A stretch of DNA of 64,000 bases from Tetrapyrgos nigripes (Eukaryota; Basidiomycota; Agaricomycetes; Agaricales; Campanellaceae): the NCBI GenBank assembly GCA_013368315.1, contig JAACJM010000293.1, forward strand, positions 23,108-87,107, written 5' to 3'. Both the position numbers and the translations under genes were made by a program. Shown in pieces: positions 63,841 to 64,000 of this stretch; within the stretch, counting starts at the first letter, position 1, and each line of letters opens with the position of its first letter. A model generated the notes under the pieces. That model searched no databases. It saw only the letters and a program-made list of their open reading frames with translations, and was not told where the DNA came from.

Positions 63841-64000
63841 TTGATATGTATATTCATTGGAATCCGGATAGCCAAAGGAGTGAATCGGCGTATAAGAGAA
63901 CGACGGGAGTAGAGACAGAGATGTACATGTAGAGCTACTAGATAGCGTAAAGAGTATAGAGCCTGAGATGAGATAGACCGAATATAAAGTCCTTCCGGCC
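63841..64000. other. Unassigned sequence at the right edge
   Basis: Beyond the HET duplication; AT-mixed sequence with no frame or repeat I can support. Confidence 0.4.

Overview
The window is nuclear DNA of a filamentous basidiomycete, most likely an agaricomycete. The evidence is many GT-AG introns of about 50 nt, fungal-type adenylate cyclase, glucoamylase and HET-domain genes, and NLR-like N-terminal proteins of the mushroom-forming lineage. There is no rRNA, no recognisable tRNA and no CRISPR array.

Layout. 1-14.7 kb: the 3' three quarters of the midasin gene (MDN1/REA1, + strand, open at the left edge). 14.7-16.7 kb: a junk island with a 467-bp TIR element (MITE-like), a decayed small gene and a chimeric, internally deleted fragment of the midasin 3' end. 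16.8-23.4 kb: three + strand genes: glucoamylase (GH15 plus CBM20), a SYLF-domain actin/lipid-binding protein and a membrane-anchored nucleotide pyrophosphatase/phosphodiesterase. 23.3-28.8 kb: a tandem segmental duplication, about 2.6-2.8 kb per unit. Each unit carries a piece of the phosphodiesterase 3' end and a - strand gene resembling the N-terminal half of a mushroom NLR (C2-like plus HeLo-like helical domain) without a NACHT domain. 29.2-35.2 kb: adenylate cyclase (- strand; RA, LRR, PP2C-like and cyclase domains). 36.8-43.9 kb: an ARO8/LYS-type aminotransferase, dynactin p62, a membrane protein and an arrestin-like protein (all +). 44.7-47.9 kb: an alpha/beta hydrolase and a gelsolin-repeat protein (both -). 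48.1-52.5 kb: a 7TM rhodopsin-fold protein and haem oxygenase (+). 52.9-63.8 kb: a tandem duplication of a HET-domain gene. Copy 1 is nearly intact but has a 5,008-bp Ty1/copia retrotransposon (identical 235-bp LTRs, 5-bp target duplication) in its last codons. Copy 2 is a multiply frameshifted pseudogene.

The first half is mostly conserved housekeeping: 60S ribosome maturation, starch degradation, cAMP signalling, dynein-dynactin transport, actin severing and haem breakdown. The accessory interest lies in the two duplicated blocks. Both encode families tied to non-self recognition or programmed cell death in fungi, both are tandemly duplicated, and both show active decay or transposon damage. 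Several otherwise sound genes have single-nucleotide frame breaks, some at homopolymers, so sequencing indels must be considered before calling any of them a pseudogene. Exon borders are by eye from splice motifs and frame continuity.
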